The translations under genes and the position numbers were made by a program. 32,167 nt of DNA from Gluconacetobacter tumulicola (GTDB lineage: Bacteria; Pseudomonadota; Alphaproteobacteria; Acetobacterales; Acetobacteraceae), in NCBI RefSeq assembly GCF_014174215.1, contig NZ_JABEQL010000037.1:1-32167 (forward strand), given 5' to 3'. The notes beneath the pieces were generated by a model. It ran no database searches and was not told where the DNA came from. It saw only the letters and a list, made by a program, of their open reading frames with translations. Positions 20,233 through 27,610 of this stretch are shown here, piece by piece (positions within the stretch are counted from its first letter, which is position 1; every line of letters begins with the position of its first letter).

Positions 20233-20909
20233 GCCACGACCCCCGCCAGAAAAACCTGCCCGGCCCGTTCCTCCGCCCGCGCCCGCACATCCTGCCCCCA
20301 ATCGGCCAGATCATGCAGCCGCTCCACCCCGGCAGACGCCGCCGCCAGCAGATGCAGCATGCACGCCCCCTCACGCACCGGCAGCAGCGCCGCCAGCACC
20401 CGGCCCTCCACATCCCGGTCCAGCGCGGCGGCCCGATGCCCGTCCGGCATCCCGACCGCACGCGCCACATCCTGCCACGGGGCCTCGATCCGCAGCGAGC
20501 GCACCGGTACCCACGCCGCCGCATCCATCGCCGGATCGCCCTCCGGCAAGGACCCGTCCTCCTCGACCGAAGCCCAGACCAGCCCATGACATTCCGCAAC
20601 AGGCAAAGGCGCGGCCCGGATCGTCCCCGGCGGCGACAGGTCGGGATGCGCCGGAATATGCACGCACCGCCCATCCACCCCGAAGCGCCAGCCATGATAC
20701 AGGCAGGCCAGCGCCCCCTCCCGCACAAAGCCCAGGCTCAGCCGCATGCCGCGATGCGGGCACCGGTCGTCCCACACATGCGCCTGCCCCTCCCCGTCCC
20801 GCCAGACCGCAAGGTCCCGCCCCAGCACGGTACTGCCGGCCACCGTACCCAGCTCCAGATCCGCCGACAGCATCAGCGGATACCATCCGCCATCACATGT
20901 CCCGCTCAT
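20229..20909 (-). CDS. Rieske [2Fe-2S] protein with a shrunken, iron-less oxygenase domain
   Basis: The 226-residue protein keeps a complete Rieske site: Cys50, His52, Cys69 and His72 (CPHRG ... CLYHGW), with the usual ending HGLVWASVE near 109-117. What follows is much shorter than a Rieske oxygenase catalytic domain. The segment APWQDVARAVGMPDGHRAAA lines up with the iron-ligand segment of the family, but the three ligand positions are Gly, Asp and Ala instead of Asp, His and His. WGQDVRARAEE near the end still resembles the last ligand helix. It therefore can pass electrons but should not bind catalytic iron. It lies between the 91-aa gene and the GST gene with ATGA overlaps on both sides. 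I infer it is the electron-transfer half of the oxygenase whose iron half is encoded at 26731-27603. Confidence 0.88.
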   Translation of the reverse strand: MSGTCDGGWYPLMLSADLELGTVAGSTVLGRDLAVWRDGEGQAHVWDDRCPHRGMRLSLGFVREGALACLYHGWRFGVDGRCVHIPAHPDLSPPGTIRAAPLPVAECHGLVWASVEEDGSLPEGDPAMDAAAWVPVRSLRIEAPWQDVARAVGMPDGHRAAALDRDVEGRVLAALLPVREGACMLHLLAAASAGVERLHDLADWGQDVRARAEERAGQVFLAGVVA

Positions 20910-21181
20910 TCCCTCTCCCCCTGAACCCTGTCCTCACCGGGCACGGGCAGGCAGCGCACCACCGGCACCACACACCCCGCCGGCCCCAGACTGCACGCCA
21001 TCTCGAACGCGCCCACCAGCGGCTCCGGCCCCGCAACCTCGAACACCACCCGCACCGGCCCGGCCTCGACCAACACGCACTCCAGCGCCATCAGGGCGGC
21101 ACGCTCACGGGCGAGGCACAGAATGGCCTCCACCGCCGTGCATCCCTCCAGTTCCAGGCGCATCCGCTCCCACCGGCTCAT
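20906..21181 (-). CDS. Small alpha/beta protein of unknown function (ACT-like fold guess)
   Basis: The 91-residue product matches no family I can name with confidence. AGGAGG lies five bases before its ATG, and its stop overlaps the Rieske start, so it is a real first gene of the leftward unit. The predicted order is strand (MRLELEG), helix (AVEAILCLARERAA), strand (LECVLVEAG), strand (VRVVFEVAG), helix (LVGAFEMAC), strand (CVVPVVRCL). That fits a ferredoxin-like fold as in small ACT proteins such as IlvM. A bacterial microcompartment shell domain has a related order but is a poorer fit. Six cysteines (14, 22, 35, 63, 70, 77) in such a short protein are unusual and might bind metal. Confidence 0.75.
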   Translation of the reverse strand: MSRWERMRLELEGCTAVEAILCLARERAALMALECVLVEAGPVRVVFEVAGPEPLVGAFEMACSLGPAGCVVPVVRCLPVPGEDRVQGERE

Positions 21182-21216
21182 GCCCGCCTCCTGCCCCTTA
21201 ATCCCCGATAGCCCGC

Positions 21217-21260
21217 CCGTTCGAAACGTGCCATCCCTGTTCCGAAACCGTACCGAACGG
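21217..21260. promoter_or_regulatory. Inverted repeat in the divergent control region
   Basis: CCGTTCG (21217-21223) and CGAACGG (21254-21260) form a 7-bp inverted repeat with a 30-base spacer. Inside it GTTCGAAACGT (21219-21229) is echoed by GTTCCGAAACCGT (21239-21251). The 88-base gap lies between the two divergent units of the split-oxygenase system, so this is the expected operator position. The second arm sits just before the pncA ribosome-binding site. No regulator gene is adjacent. Confidence 0.4.
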
Positions 21261-21269
21261 AGAGAGGCC

Positions 21270-21872
21270 ATGATCCATGTCACATCCCACGATGCGCTGC
21301 TGGTCATCGATCTCCAGAACGATTTCCTGCCCGGCGGCGCCCTGGCCGTTCCGGACGGCGACGCGGTCATTCCGGTCATCAACCACCTGACCCTCCTGCC
21401 CTTCGGCCAGCAGGCGGCCAGCCAGGACTGGCATCCGCACTTCCATGTCTCCTTCGCCAGCACTCACGGGCGAAAAGCCACGCCCGATCACTGGCCCGAC
21501 CATTGCGTGGCGGGAACGCACGGCGCCGAACTGGCGGCCACGCTGCACCAGGCACGGATCGGCATGGTGATCCGCAAGGGCCGCGACCCGGATGTCGACA
21601 GCTATTCCGCCTTCATGGACAACGACCGCGCCACCCGGACGGGGCTGGATTCCTGCCTGAAGGGGCTGGGCATCAGCCGCGTCTTCATCACCGGGCTGGC
21701 GCTGGATTATTGCGTGCGCTTCACCGCCATCGACGCGAAGGCCCTTGGTTTCGAGACGATCGTGGTCGAAGATGCATGCCGCGCGGTCGGCTCCGACCCG
21801 CAGGCCACATGGCAGATCCTGGCACAGCACGGCATCGCACGTGCCCACGCCGCCGATCTGGCCGGCCTGTAG
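21270..21872 (+). CDS. pncA: Nicotinamidase (PncA-type isochorismatase-fold amidase)
   Basis: The 200-residue protein has the nicotinamidase triad: Asp14 in VIDLQNDF, Lys103 in IRKG and Cys148 in LDYCVRFTA. The metal-binding pattern is also visible (DWHP with Asp53 and His55, and WPDHCVAGTHG with His78). PncA converts nicotinamide to nicotinate and ammonia for NAD salvage. GGAGAGAGG precedes the ATG. It is the first gene of the rightward unit and is followed after 75 bases by the ABC importer. That placement suggests that it acts on a product of the imported compound, not only in general NAD salvage. Related ring amidases share the fold, so a different heterocyclic amide is possible. Confidence 0.88.
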   Translation: MIHVTSHDALLVIDLQNDFLPGGALAVPDGDAVIPVINHLTLLPFGQQAASQDWHPHFHVSFASTHGRKATPDHWPDHCVAGTHGAELAATLHQARIGMVIRKGRDPDVDSYSAFMDNDRATRTGLDSCLKGLGISRVFITGLALDYCVRFTAIDAKALGFETIVVEDACRAVGSDPQATWQILAQHGIARAHAADLAGL

Positions 21873-21947
21873 GACGGGGCACGGCCCGTTCCGGGGGGAA
21901 CAACCCGGCGCCGGGTGGGACCGGCCCGGGCGATCATCGAGGGGGGA

Positions 21948-23102
21948 ATGCGGAACCATGACCATTCCGGGTCAGGTATGACCACGCACGCGCCGATCAG
22001 GCGGCTGCTCACATCACGACGACACATGCTGGGACTGGCCGCCGGAGCAGCCGGCAGCGGACTGCTCCGACCACCCGCCCTGCGGGCACAGCCACGGACA
22101 TTGCTCCCGGTGGCGGAAGCCGACGCGCTGGTCGCCTTCGGCCATACCAGCCCGGTCACCGACGGCGGCTGGACGATGGCGCACGATCAGGGCGTGCAGG
22201 CGGTGCGGCGGGCCTTTCCACGCCTGCGCACGGTCTATGTCGAAAGCGTGCCCTACTCCGCCGACGCCACGCGCATCTTCCGCCAGTTCGTGGCCGAAGG
22301 CGCACAGATGGTCATCGCGACCTCCAACTATGGCGATTTCATCCGCGACGTCTCCGACCGCGCGCCCGATGTCGCCTTCATGGAATGCGACGGCCACGCC
22401 GTCAGCGGCAATCTGGGCTGGTATTACATCACCCACTGGTACGCCAGCTACGTCATCGGCATCGCCGCCGGGCTGATGACACGCACCAACAAGATCGGCT
22501 TCGTCGGCTCCTTTCCCATCCCGTCCGTCTATGCGGGCGCCAACGCCGTGCTGCTGGGCGCACGCTCGGTCAACCCGGCCGCCACCCTGCAGGCCATCTC
22601 GATCAATGCGTGGTTCGACCCGCAGGCCGCCACCCAGGCCGGCAGCGCGCTGGCCGACAATGGCTGCGATTTCCTGTGCGGCATCATGGACGAACCCGCC
22701 TATCTGCGCGTGGCCGAACAGCGCGGCATCAAGGCCGCGATGTGGAACACCGACATGCGCCAGTACGGGCCGGAAGCCTATGTCAGCTCCGTCACGCTGG
22801 ATTTCCGCGATTACTATGTCGAACAGGTCCGCGCCCGCCTGGCCGGCACCTGGCAGCCCCAGGGCCATTTCCTGACCCTCGGCCACGGCGTGGACCGCGA
22901 CCCGTGGGGCCGCACCGTCCCCCCCGAAGTCGCGGCCCAGGCCGACGCGATGCGCACGCGCATCATGCAAGGCTACAACCCGTTCCAGGGCCCGATCCAC
23001 GACGCCGCCGGCCGCCTCCGCGTACCCCAGGGCCAGGCGATGGACGACGCGCTAATCTATCAGTGGGACTGGGCTGTGGCGGGAGTGACCGGCCTTGACT
23101 GA
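21948..23102 (+). CDS. BMP-family periplasmic substrate-binding protein, Tat-exported
   Basis: The 384-residue protein is of the basic-membrane-protein (BMP/PnrA/NupN) family. These bind purine nucleosides and related compounds for ABC import. Typical segments are VTDGGWTMAHDQGVQAV near the mature start and YVIGIAAGLMTRTNKIGFVG followed by IPSVYAGANAVLLGARSVNP. The N-terminus has a twin-arginine signal (TSRRHMLGLAAGAAG) with cleavage near LRAQ, and no lipobox. Many family members are lipoproteins, so this is a soluble Tat-dependent version. I chose the ATG at 21948 because GAGGGGGGA precedes it; the in-frame ATG at 21978 is also possible and leaves the Tat signal intact. Confidence 0.9.
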   Translation: MRNHDHSGSGMTTHAPIRRLLTSRRHMLGLAAGAAGSGLLRPPALRAQPRTLLPVAEADALVAFGHTSPVTDGGWTMAHDQGVQAVRRAFPRLRTVYVESVPYSADATRIFRQFVAEGAQMVIATSNYGDFIRDVSDRAPDVAFMECDGHAVSGNLGWYYITHWYASYVIGIAAGLMTRTNKIGFVGSFPIPSVYAGANAVLLGARSVNPAATLQAISINAWFDPQAATQAGSALADNGCDFLCGIMDEPAYLRVAEQRGIKAAMWNTDMRQYGPEAYVSSVTLDFRDYYVEQVRARLAGTWQPQGHFLTLGHGVDRDPWGRTVPPEVAAQADAMRTRIMQGYNPFQGPIHDAAGRLRVPQGQAMDDALIYQWDWAVAGVTGLD

Positions 23103-24702
23103 CCCGCGCCACACCCAGCCCGACGCCCCGCCCCCGGTCGCGCCCGGCACGCCGCCGATCCTGCAATTGCAGGGAATCTGCAAATATTTCCCCGGCGTGA
23201 TCGCCAACCAGGATGTCAGCCTCGACATCGCACCGGGCGAGATCCACGCCCTGCTGGGCGAAAACGGCGCCGGCAAGTCCACGCTGATGAACGTCGTCAC
23301 CGGCATCTACCAGCCCGATGGCGGCGAGATCATCCTCGACGGCTACGGCCAGAGCTTCGCCGCCCCGCAGGATGCCATCCGCGCCGGCATCGGCATGGTC
23401 CACCAGCATTTCAAACTGGTCCCCGCCTTCACAGTGGCCGAAAACATCCATCTCGGCTGGCGCGAAACCCCGTTCCGGGCCTCGGCGAAAACACTGGAAG
23501 CCCGCACCCGCGCCCTGTCGGACCGGTTCGGCTTTTCCGTCCGCCCCGATGCCATCGTGGCCGACCTGTCGGCGGGCGAGCAGCAGCGGGTGGAAATCCT
23601 GCGCGTGCTGGGACGCCAGGCCCGCCTGCTGATCCTGGACGAACCCACGGCGGTGCTGACCCCGGCCGAAACGCGCGACCTGTTCCGCGCCCTGCGCGCC
23701 TTCCGTGCCCAGGGCAACGCCGTGATCCTGATCAGCCACAAGCTGGACGAGGTCATCGACATCTCAGACCGCATCAGCATCCTGCGCACCGGCCGCAATG
23801 TCGGCACCTACCGCACGGCCGACTGCACCGCCGCCGGCCTCGCCACCATCATGGTCGGTCGCGAGATCGTTCGCCGCGATCTGCGCGCCCGCGCCCCCGG
23901 CGCCGCCCCCATTGCCACCACCCCCGTCCTGAGCCTGCGCGGCGCCACCTGCCGCGATCCGCGCGGCGTGGAAACCCTGCGCGACGTCACCTTGGACCTG
24001 CATGGCGGCGAAATCCTCGGCATCGCCGGCGTCGCCGGCAACGGACAGCGCGAACTCACCCAGGTCCTCACCGGCATGATGCCCCTCTCGGCGGGCGAGA
24101 TCCTGCTCGACGGCACCCCAGCCCCGCTGGCCGATCCGGCCGCCTTCGCCCGCTCCGGCATCGGCCACATCCCCGAAGACAGGCTGCGCAGCGGCCTGGC
24201 CCCGTCGCTGGACATCACCGACAATATGGCCCTGCGCGAATATGACCGCCCGCCGATCGGCCGCCACGGCCTGTACGACCGCGCCGCCGCCGCCCGTCTG
24301 GCCAGCACGATCGTCGAGGCCGCCGAGGTCCGCGTGCCCGACCTCGCCACCCCCATCCGCAACCTGTCCGGCGGCAACCAGCAGCGGCTGGTGGCACGAC
24401 GCGAAATCCGCATCGCCAGCCGGGTGCTGGTCGCCGCCTATCCCAGCCGGGGCCTGGATATCGGCGCCATCGCCACCGTGCTCCGCTACCTGACCGAACT
24501 GCGCGACCAGGGCGTGGCGGTGGTCCTGGTGTCCGAGGATCTGGAGGAACTGCTGAACGTCGCCGACCGCATCGGCGTCCTGTTCCACGGCCGGCTGATG
24601 GCCACGATCGACGCCGCAACGGCCGATATGGAAACGATCGGCCTGCTGATGGGCGGCCGCCCGGCACCCAGCGGCTCGGCTCACAGCGGAGGACAAGCCT
24701 GA
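23095..24702 (+). CDS. ABC transporter ATPase with two nucleotide-binding domains (NupO type)
   Basis: The 535-residue protein has two ABC domains in tandem. The first is intact: Walker A GENGAGKST (55-63), signature LSAGEQQR (158-165) and Walker B LILDEPT (Asp182, Glu183). The second is degenerate, as is normal for this family: GVAGNGQRE in place of Walker A (about 312-320), signature LSGGNQQR (424-431) and VAAYPSRGLD in place of Walker B. It starts with TTG, eight bases inside the end of the preceding gene, with GGGAG nine bases upstream; no in-frame ATG lies before Walker A. It would power the two permeases encoded next. Confidence 0.94.
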   Translation: MTDPRHTQPDAPPPVAPGTPPILQLQGICKYFPGVIANQDVSLDIAPGEIHALLGENGAGKSTLMNVVTGIYQPDGGEIILDGYGQSFAAPQDAIRAGIGMVHQHFKLVPAFTVAENIHLGWRETPFRASAKTLEARTRALSDRFGFSVRPDAIVADLSAGEQQRVEILRVLGRQARLLILDEPTAVLTPAETRDLFRALRAFRAQGNAVILISHKLDEVIDISDRISILRTGRNVGTYRTADCTAAGLATIMVGREIVRRDLRARAPGAAPIATTPVLSLRGATCRDPRGVETLRDVTLDLHGGEILGIAGVAGNGQRELTQVLTGMMPLSAGEILLDGTPAPLADPAAFARSGIGHIPEDRLRSGLAPSLDITDNMALREYDRPPIGRHGLYDRAAAARLASTIVEAAEVRVPDLATPIRNLSGGNQQRLVARREIRIASRVLVAAYPSRGLDIGAIATVLRYLTELRDQGVAVVLVSEDLEELLNVADRIGVLFHGRLMATIDAATADMETIGLLMGGRPAPSGSAHSGGQA

Positions 24703-25784
24703 TGGCCGGCACGCTGCAACGCCAGCCCACCGTCACCCCGGCCCGCCGGCTGGCCTGGCGCGCGGGCGCCATCGTCACCGCCCTGGCGATCACCACCCTC
24801 TTCCTCGCCCTGTCGGGCCGCGACCCGCGCCTGCTGGCCGACCTGGTGGTGCGCTCCACCGTGGGTTCCCGCTTCGGGCTGGAAGACCTCGCCCTGTTCC
24901 TCACCCCCCTGCTGCTGACCGGCGCGGCCGTCACCGTGACCGGGCGGATCGGCGTATGGAATATCGGCGCCGAAGGCCAGTTCTATGCCGGCGCCATCGG
25001 CGCCACCGCCATCGGCCTGTTCCTGCCCGGCCCGTCCTGGCTGGTGCTGCCGCTGATGGCCGCCAGCGGCATCGCCTGCGGCATGGGCTGGATTCTGGTC
25101 CCCGCCCTGGCCCGCGCCTATGCCGGCGTGAACGAGATCATCACCACCCTGCTGCTCAATTTCGTCGCCGGTCTGCTGACCACCTATCTGGCAGTCGGCC
25201 CATGGCATGACCGCGTCACCGGCGCGCTGGCCTCGACCGGCCGCCTGCCGGTACGCATCCCCGAAATCTGGGGCGTGGTCCATTGGGGCTTCCCCATCGC
25301 CCTCGCCATCGTGCTGGGACTGGCATGGCTCACCACCCGCACAAGCTGGGGCTACCAGATCACCGTCGGCGGCGCGAATGAACAGGCCGCCCGCTACGCC
25401 GGCATCCCGGTCCGCGCCCGCATCCTGGGCGTGATGCTGCTCTCCGGCGGCCTGGCCGCCCTGGCGGGCATGTTCGAGGTCGCGGGCACGGTGCACCGGC
25501 TGCAAGGCGGTCTTGCCAATAATTTCGGCTATTTCGGCATCGTGGTCGCGGTGCTGGCGCGCGGATCGTGCCTCAACGTGCTGCCCGCCGCCCTGCTGAT
25601 GGCCTTCATCCTCAATGCCGGCATCGTGCTGCAAACCCAGCAACTGACAGGCTCCGCCGTGCTGGCCATCACCGGACTGGTCCTGTTCATGATCGCCATC
25701 GCCGACGAACTCGCCCATTACCGCCCGGTGACCGTCCGTCCCGTCACCCCCCGCCCTGCCACCCGCGCGGAGGTCCGGCCATGA
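24702..25784 (+). CDS. ABC transporter permease (NupP type)
   Basis: The 360-residue inner-membrane protein has about ten hydrophobic segments and the family signature WNIGAEGQFYAGAIGAT (about 86-102), followed by AGVNEIITTLLLNFVA. This is the first of the two permeases found in BMP-type nucleoside importers. Its ATG overlaps the ATPase stop by one base (TGATG) and GGAGG precedes it. With the next gene it forms the membrane channel of the importer. Confidence 0.93.
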   Translation: MAGTLQRQPTVTPARRLAWRAGAIVTALAITTLFLALSGRDPRLLADLVVRSTVGSRFGLEDLALFLTPLLLTGAAVTVTGRIGVWNIGAEGQFYAGAIGATAIGLFLPGPSWLVLPLMAASGIACGMGWILVPALARAYAGVNEIITTLLLNFVAGLLTTYLAVGPWHDRVTGALASTGRLPVRIPEIWGVVHWGFPIALAIVLGLAWLTTRTSWGYQITVGGANEQAARYAGIPVRARILGVMLLSGGLAALAGMFEVAGTVHRLQGGLANNFGYFGIVVAVLARGSCLNVLPAALLMAFILNAGIVLQTQQLTGSAVLAITGLVLFMIAIADELAHYRPVTVRPVTPRPATRAEVRP

Positions 25785-26719
25785 TCGACCTGCTGACCGG
25801 CATGCTCTCCACCGCAATCCTCGCCGGCGGCGTGCTCGCCCTGGCCGCGCTGGGCGAAGTCCTGGCCGAACGCGTGGGCGTCACCAATCTCGGCGTCGAG
25901 GGCCTGATGTCGATGGGCGCGGTGGTTGCCATCATCACCGTGGTCGCCACCCCCAACCCATGGCTGGGCCTGCTGGCGGCCACGCTTGCCGGCGCCGCGG
26001 GCGGCATGGTCTTCGCCTTCGCCACCGTCATCGTCCGCGCCAACCAGGTGCTGTGCGGGCTGGCCGTCACCTTCCTCGGCCTCGGCCTGTCGGCCAGTAT
26101 CGGCCATGATTACGCGGGCGTGCCCTCGCCCGCCACATTCGGCCGCGTGCCCGTCCCCGGCCTGTCGTCCCTGCCGGTCATCGGCCCCGCCTTCTTCGGC
26201 CAGAACCTGCCGGTCTATCTCATCTACCTGGTCCTGCCGGCGGTGGCCCACTGGGTGATGTTCCACACCCGCCACGGTCTGGCGATGCGCGCGGTGGGCG
26301 AAAACCCGGCAGCGGCCGACGCGGCGGGCCTGCCGGTCACCGCCTTGCGCTTCTGGTACGTCACGCTGGGCGCCGGCCTGGCCGGGGCCGCCGGCGGCTA
26401 CCTGACACTCACCTACGTGCCCGTCTGGTCCGAGGGGCTGGTGGCGGGAAGAGGCTGGATCGCCCTGGCCCTGGTCATCTTCGCCGGCTACCGGCCCTTC
26501 GGCGCCACCCTGTCGGGCCTGCTGTTCGGGCTGATCACCGCGCTCTCCTTCGTCGGCCAGGCCCGCAACTGGCCGATCGCGCCGGCCTTCCTGAACATGC
26601 TGCCCTATCTGGGCACGATCGCGTTCATCATCGTGCCGGTGGTCGTCTGGCACCGCATGCGCCGCATCATGGCCGCCCCGGCGGCGCTCGGCGTACCGTA
26701 TCATCGTGACGTGAGGTAA
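25781..26719 (+). CDS. ABC transporter permease (NupQ type)
   Basis: The 312-residue inner-membrane protein has the second-permease signature: GEVLAERVGVTNLGVEGLMSMGA (about 25-47), the cytoplasmic coupling segment GLAMRAVGENPAAADAAGLPV and the ending LNMLPYLGTIAFI. Its ATG overlaps the preceding stop (ATGA). The open frame extends upstream only as a shadow of the first permease. The importer is complete: binding protein, double ATPase and two permeases. Confidence 0.93.
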   Translation: MIDLLTGMLSTAILAGGVLALAALGEVLAERVGVTNLGVEGLMSMGAVVAIITVVATPNPWLGLLAATLAGAAGGMVFAFATVIVRANQVLCGLAVTFLGLGLSASIGHDYAGVPSPATFGRVPVPGLSSLPVIGPAFFGQNLPVYLIYLVLPAVAHWVMFHTRHGLAMRAVGENPAAADAAGLPVTALRFWYVTLGAGLAGAAGGYLTLTYVPVWSEGLVAGRGWIALALVIFAGYRPFGATLSGLLFGLITALSFVGQARNWPIAPAFLNMLPYLGTIAFIIVPVVVWHRMRRIMAAPAALGVPYHRDVR

Positions 26720-26730
26720 GGAGCCCCCCA

Positions 26731-27603
26731 ATGACCCATCGCGTGGACCCCACCGACCGCGCCGTTCTCGATGCCTGGCACGCGGTCGGCTTTCTCGAAA
26801 CACTGGGCGCGGGCCCCACCCATACGCGCCTGCTCGGCGTCGGCCTGACGATCCAGCGCACCGCCGACGGCACGGTACAGGTCCGGGCCGAGGGGCACGA
26901 CGCCCCCCTGCCGGTCGCCGAACGCCATGGCTGCCTGTGGACCAGCCTCGGCACGCCCCCCGCCACGCCCCTCGCCATCCCGGAAGCCGACGAGCCCGAT
27001 CGCCGCCTGGTCTGCTGCGGCTCGATCGACGTCCACGCCTCCGGCCTGCGCGTGGTCGAGAATTTCCTCGACATGGCGCATTTCCCGTTCGTCCACACCA
27101 ATATCCTGGGCGCCGAACCGCAGACCGAGGTCCTGCGCTACCACACCGAATGGCGGCGCGACGTCGACGAGATCTGGGCCACCGACTGCCGCTTCCACCA
27201 GCCGCAGGCCGCCCTGTCGGCCGAGGGCGGGCAGGACACGGGCTATATCTACCGCGTCGCCTCCCCTTTCGTGACCCTGCTCTACAAGACCTGCCCCAAC
27301 GACGCGCTGCGCCCCGACGTCATCGCCCTGTTCGTCCAGCCGACGGAACCCGAACGATGCCGCGCCCACCCCGTCATGTTCCTGATCGACGAACTCTCGG
27401 CCCAGGCGGACCTGATCCAGTTCCAGCAGAAGATCTTCCTGCAGGACCGCATCATTCTCGAAAACCAGCGCCCCCGCCTGCTACCATTGGATGCGCGCGC
27501 CGAAATCCCCACCCGCGCCGACTCCCTCTCGGTCACCTATCGCCGCTGGCTGAAGGAAAAACAGGTCCGATACGGCGCAACCGGCACCCTGCCTAGCTCC
27601 TGA
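26731..27603 (+). CDS. Rieske-less mononuclear-iron oxygenase, NdmC-like
   Basis: The 290-residue protein is the catalytic half of a Rieske oxygenase. The iron site is intact: VVENFLDMAHFPFVH with Asn111, Asp114, His117 and His122, and the last carboxylate Asp239 in LQDRIILENQRP. ADSLSVTYRRWL near the end is typical of aromatic and N-demethylating oxygenases. The N-terminal 75 residues keep the edges of a Rieske domain (DAWHAVGFLE and AERHGCLWTSLG), but the cluster-binding segment with its two Cys and two His is missing. NdmC, the caffeine N7-demethylase of Pseudomonas putida CBB5, is also Rieske-less and borrows the cluster of a partner. Here the partner is probably the protein encoded at 20229-20909. 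GGAG precedes the ATG, 11 bases after the permease stop. Confidence 0.88.
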   Translation: MTHRVDPTDRAVLDAWHAVGFLETLGAGPTHTRLLGVGLTIQRTADGTVQVRAEGHDAPLPVAERHGCLWTSLGTPPATPLAIPEADEPDRRLVCCGSIDVHASGLRVVENFLDMAHFPFVHTNILGAEPQTEVLRYHTEWRRDVDEIWATDCRFHQPQAALSAEGGQDTGYIYRVASPFVTLLYKTCPNDALRPDVIALFVQPTEPERCRAHPVMFLIDELSAQADLIQFQQKIFLQDRIILENQRPRLLPLDARAEIPTRADSLSVTYRRWLKEKQVRYGATGTLPSS

Positions 27604-27610
27604 GAGGCTG

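Noticed and set aside
20906-21181. Bacterial microcompartment shell protein
   Set aside because: The strand and helix order is partly similar, but the segment between the two halves is too short, the usual shell motifs are absent and no other shell or microcompartment gene is in the window.
22014-23000. Minus-strand frame opposite the BMP binding protein
   Set aside because: Gly/Ala/Asp-rich antisense shadow with no start signal. The plus strand has a clear Tat signal and family motifs.
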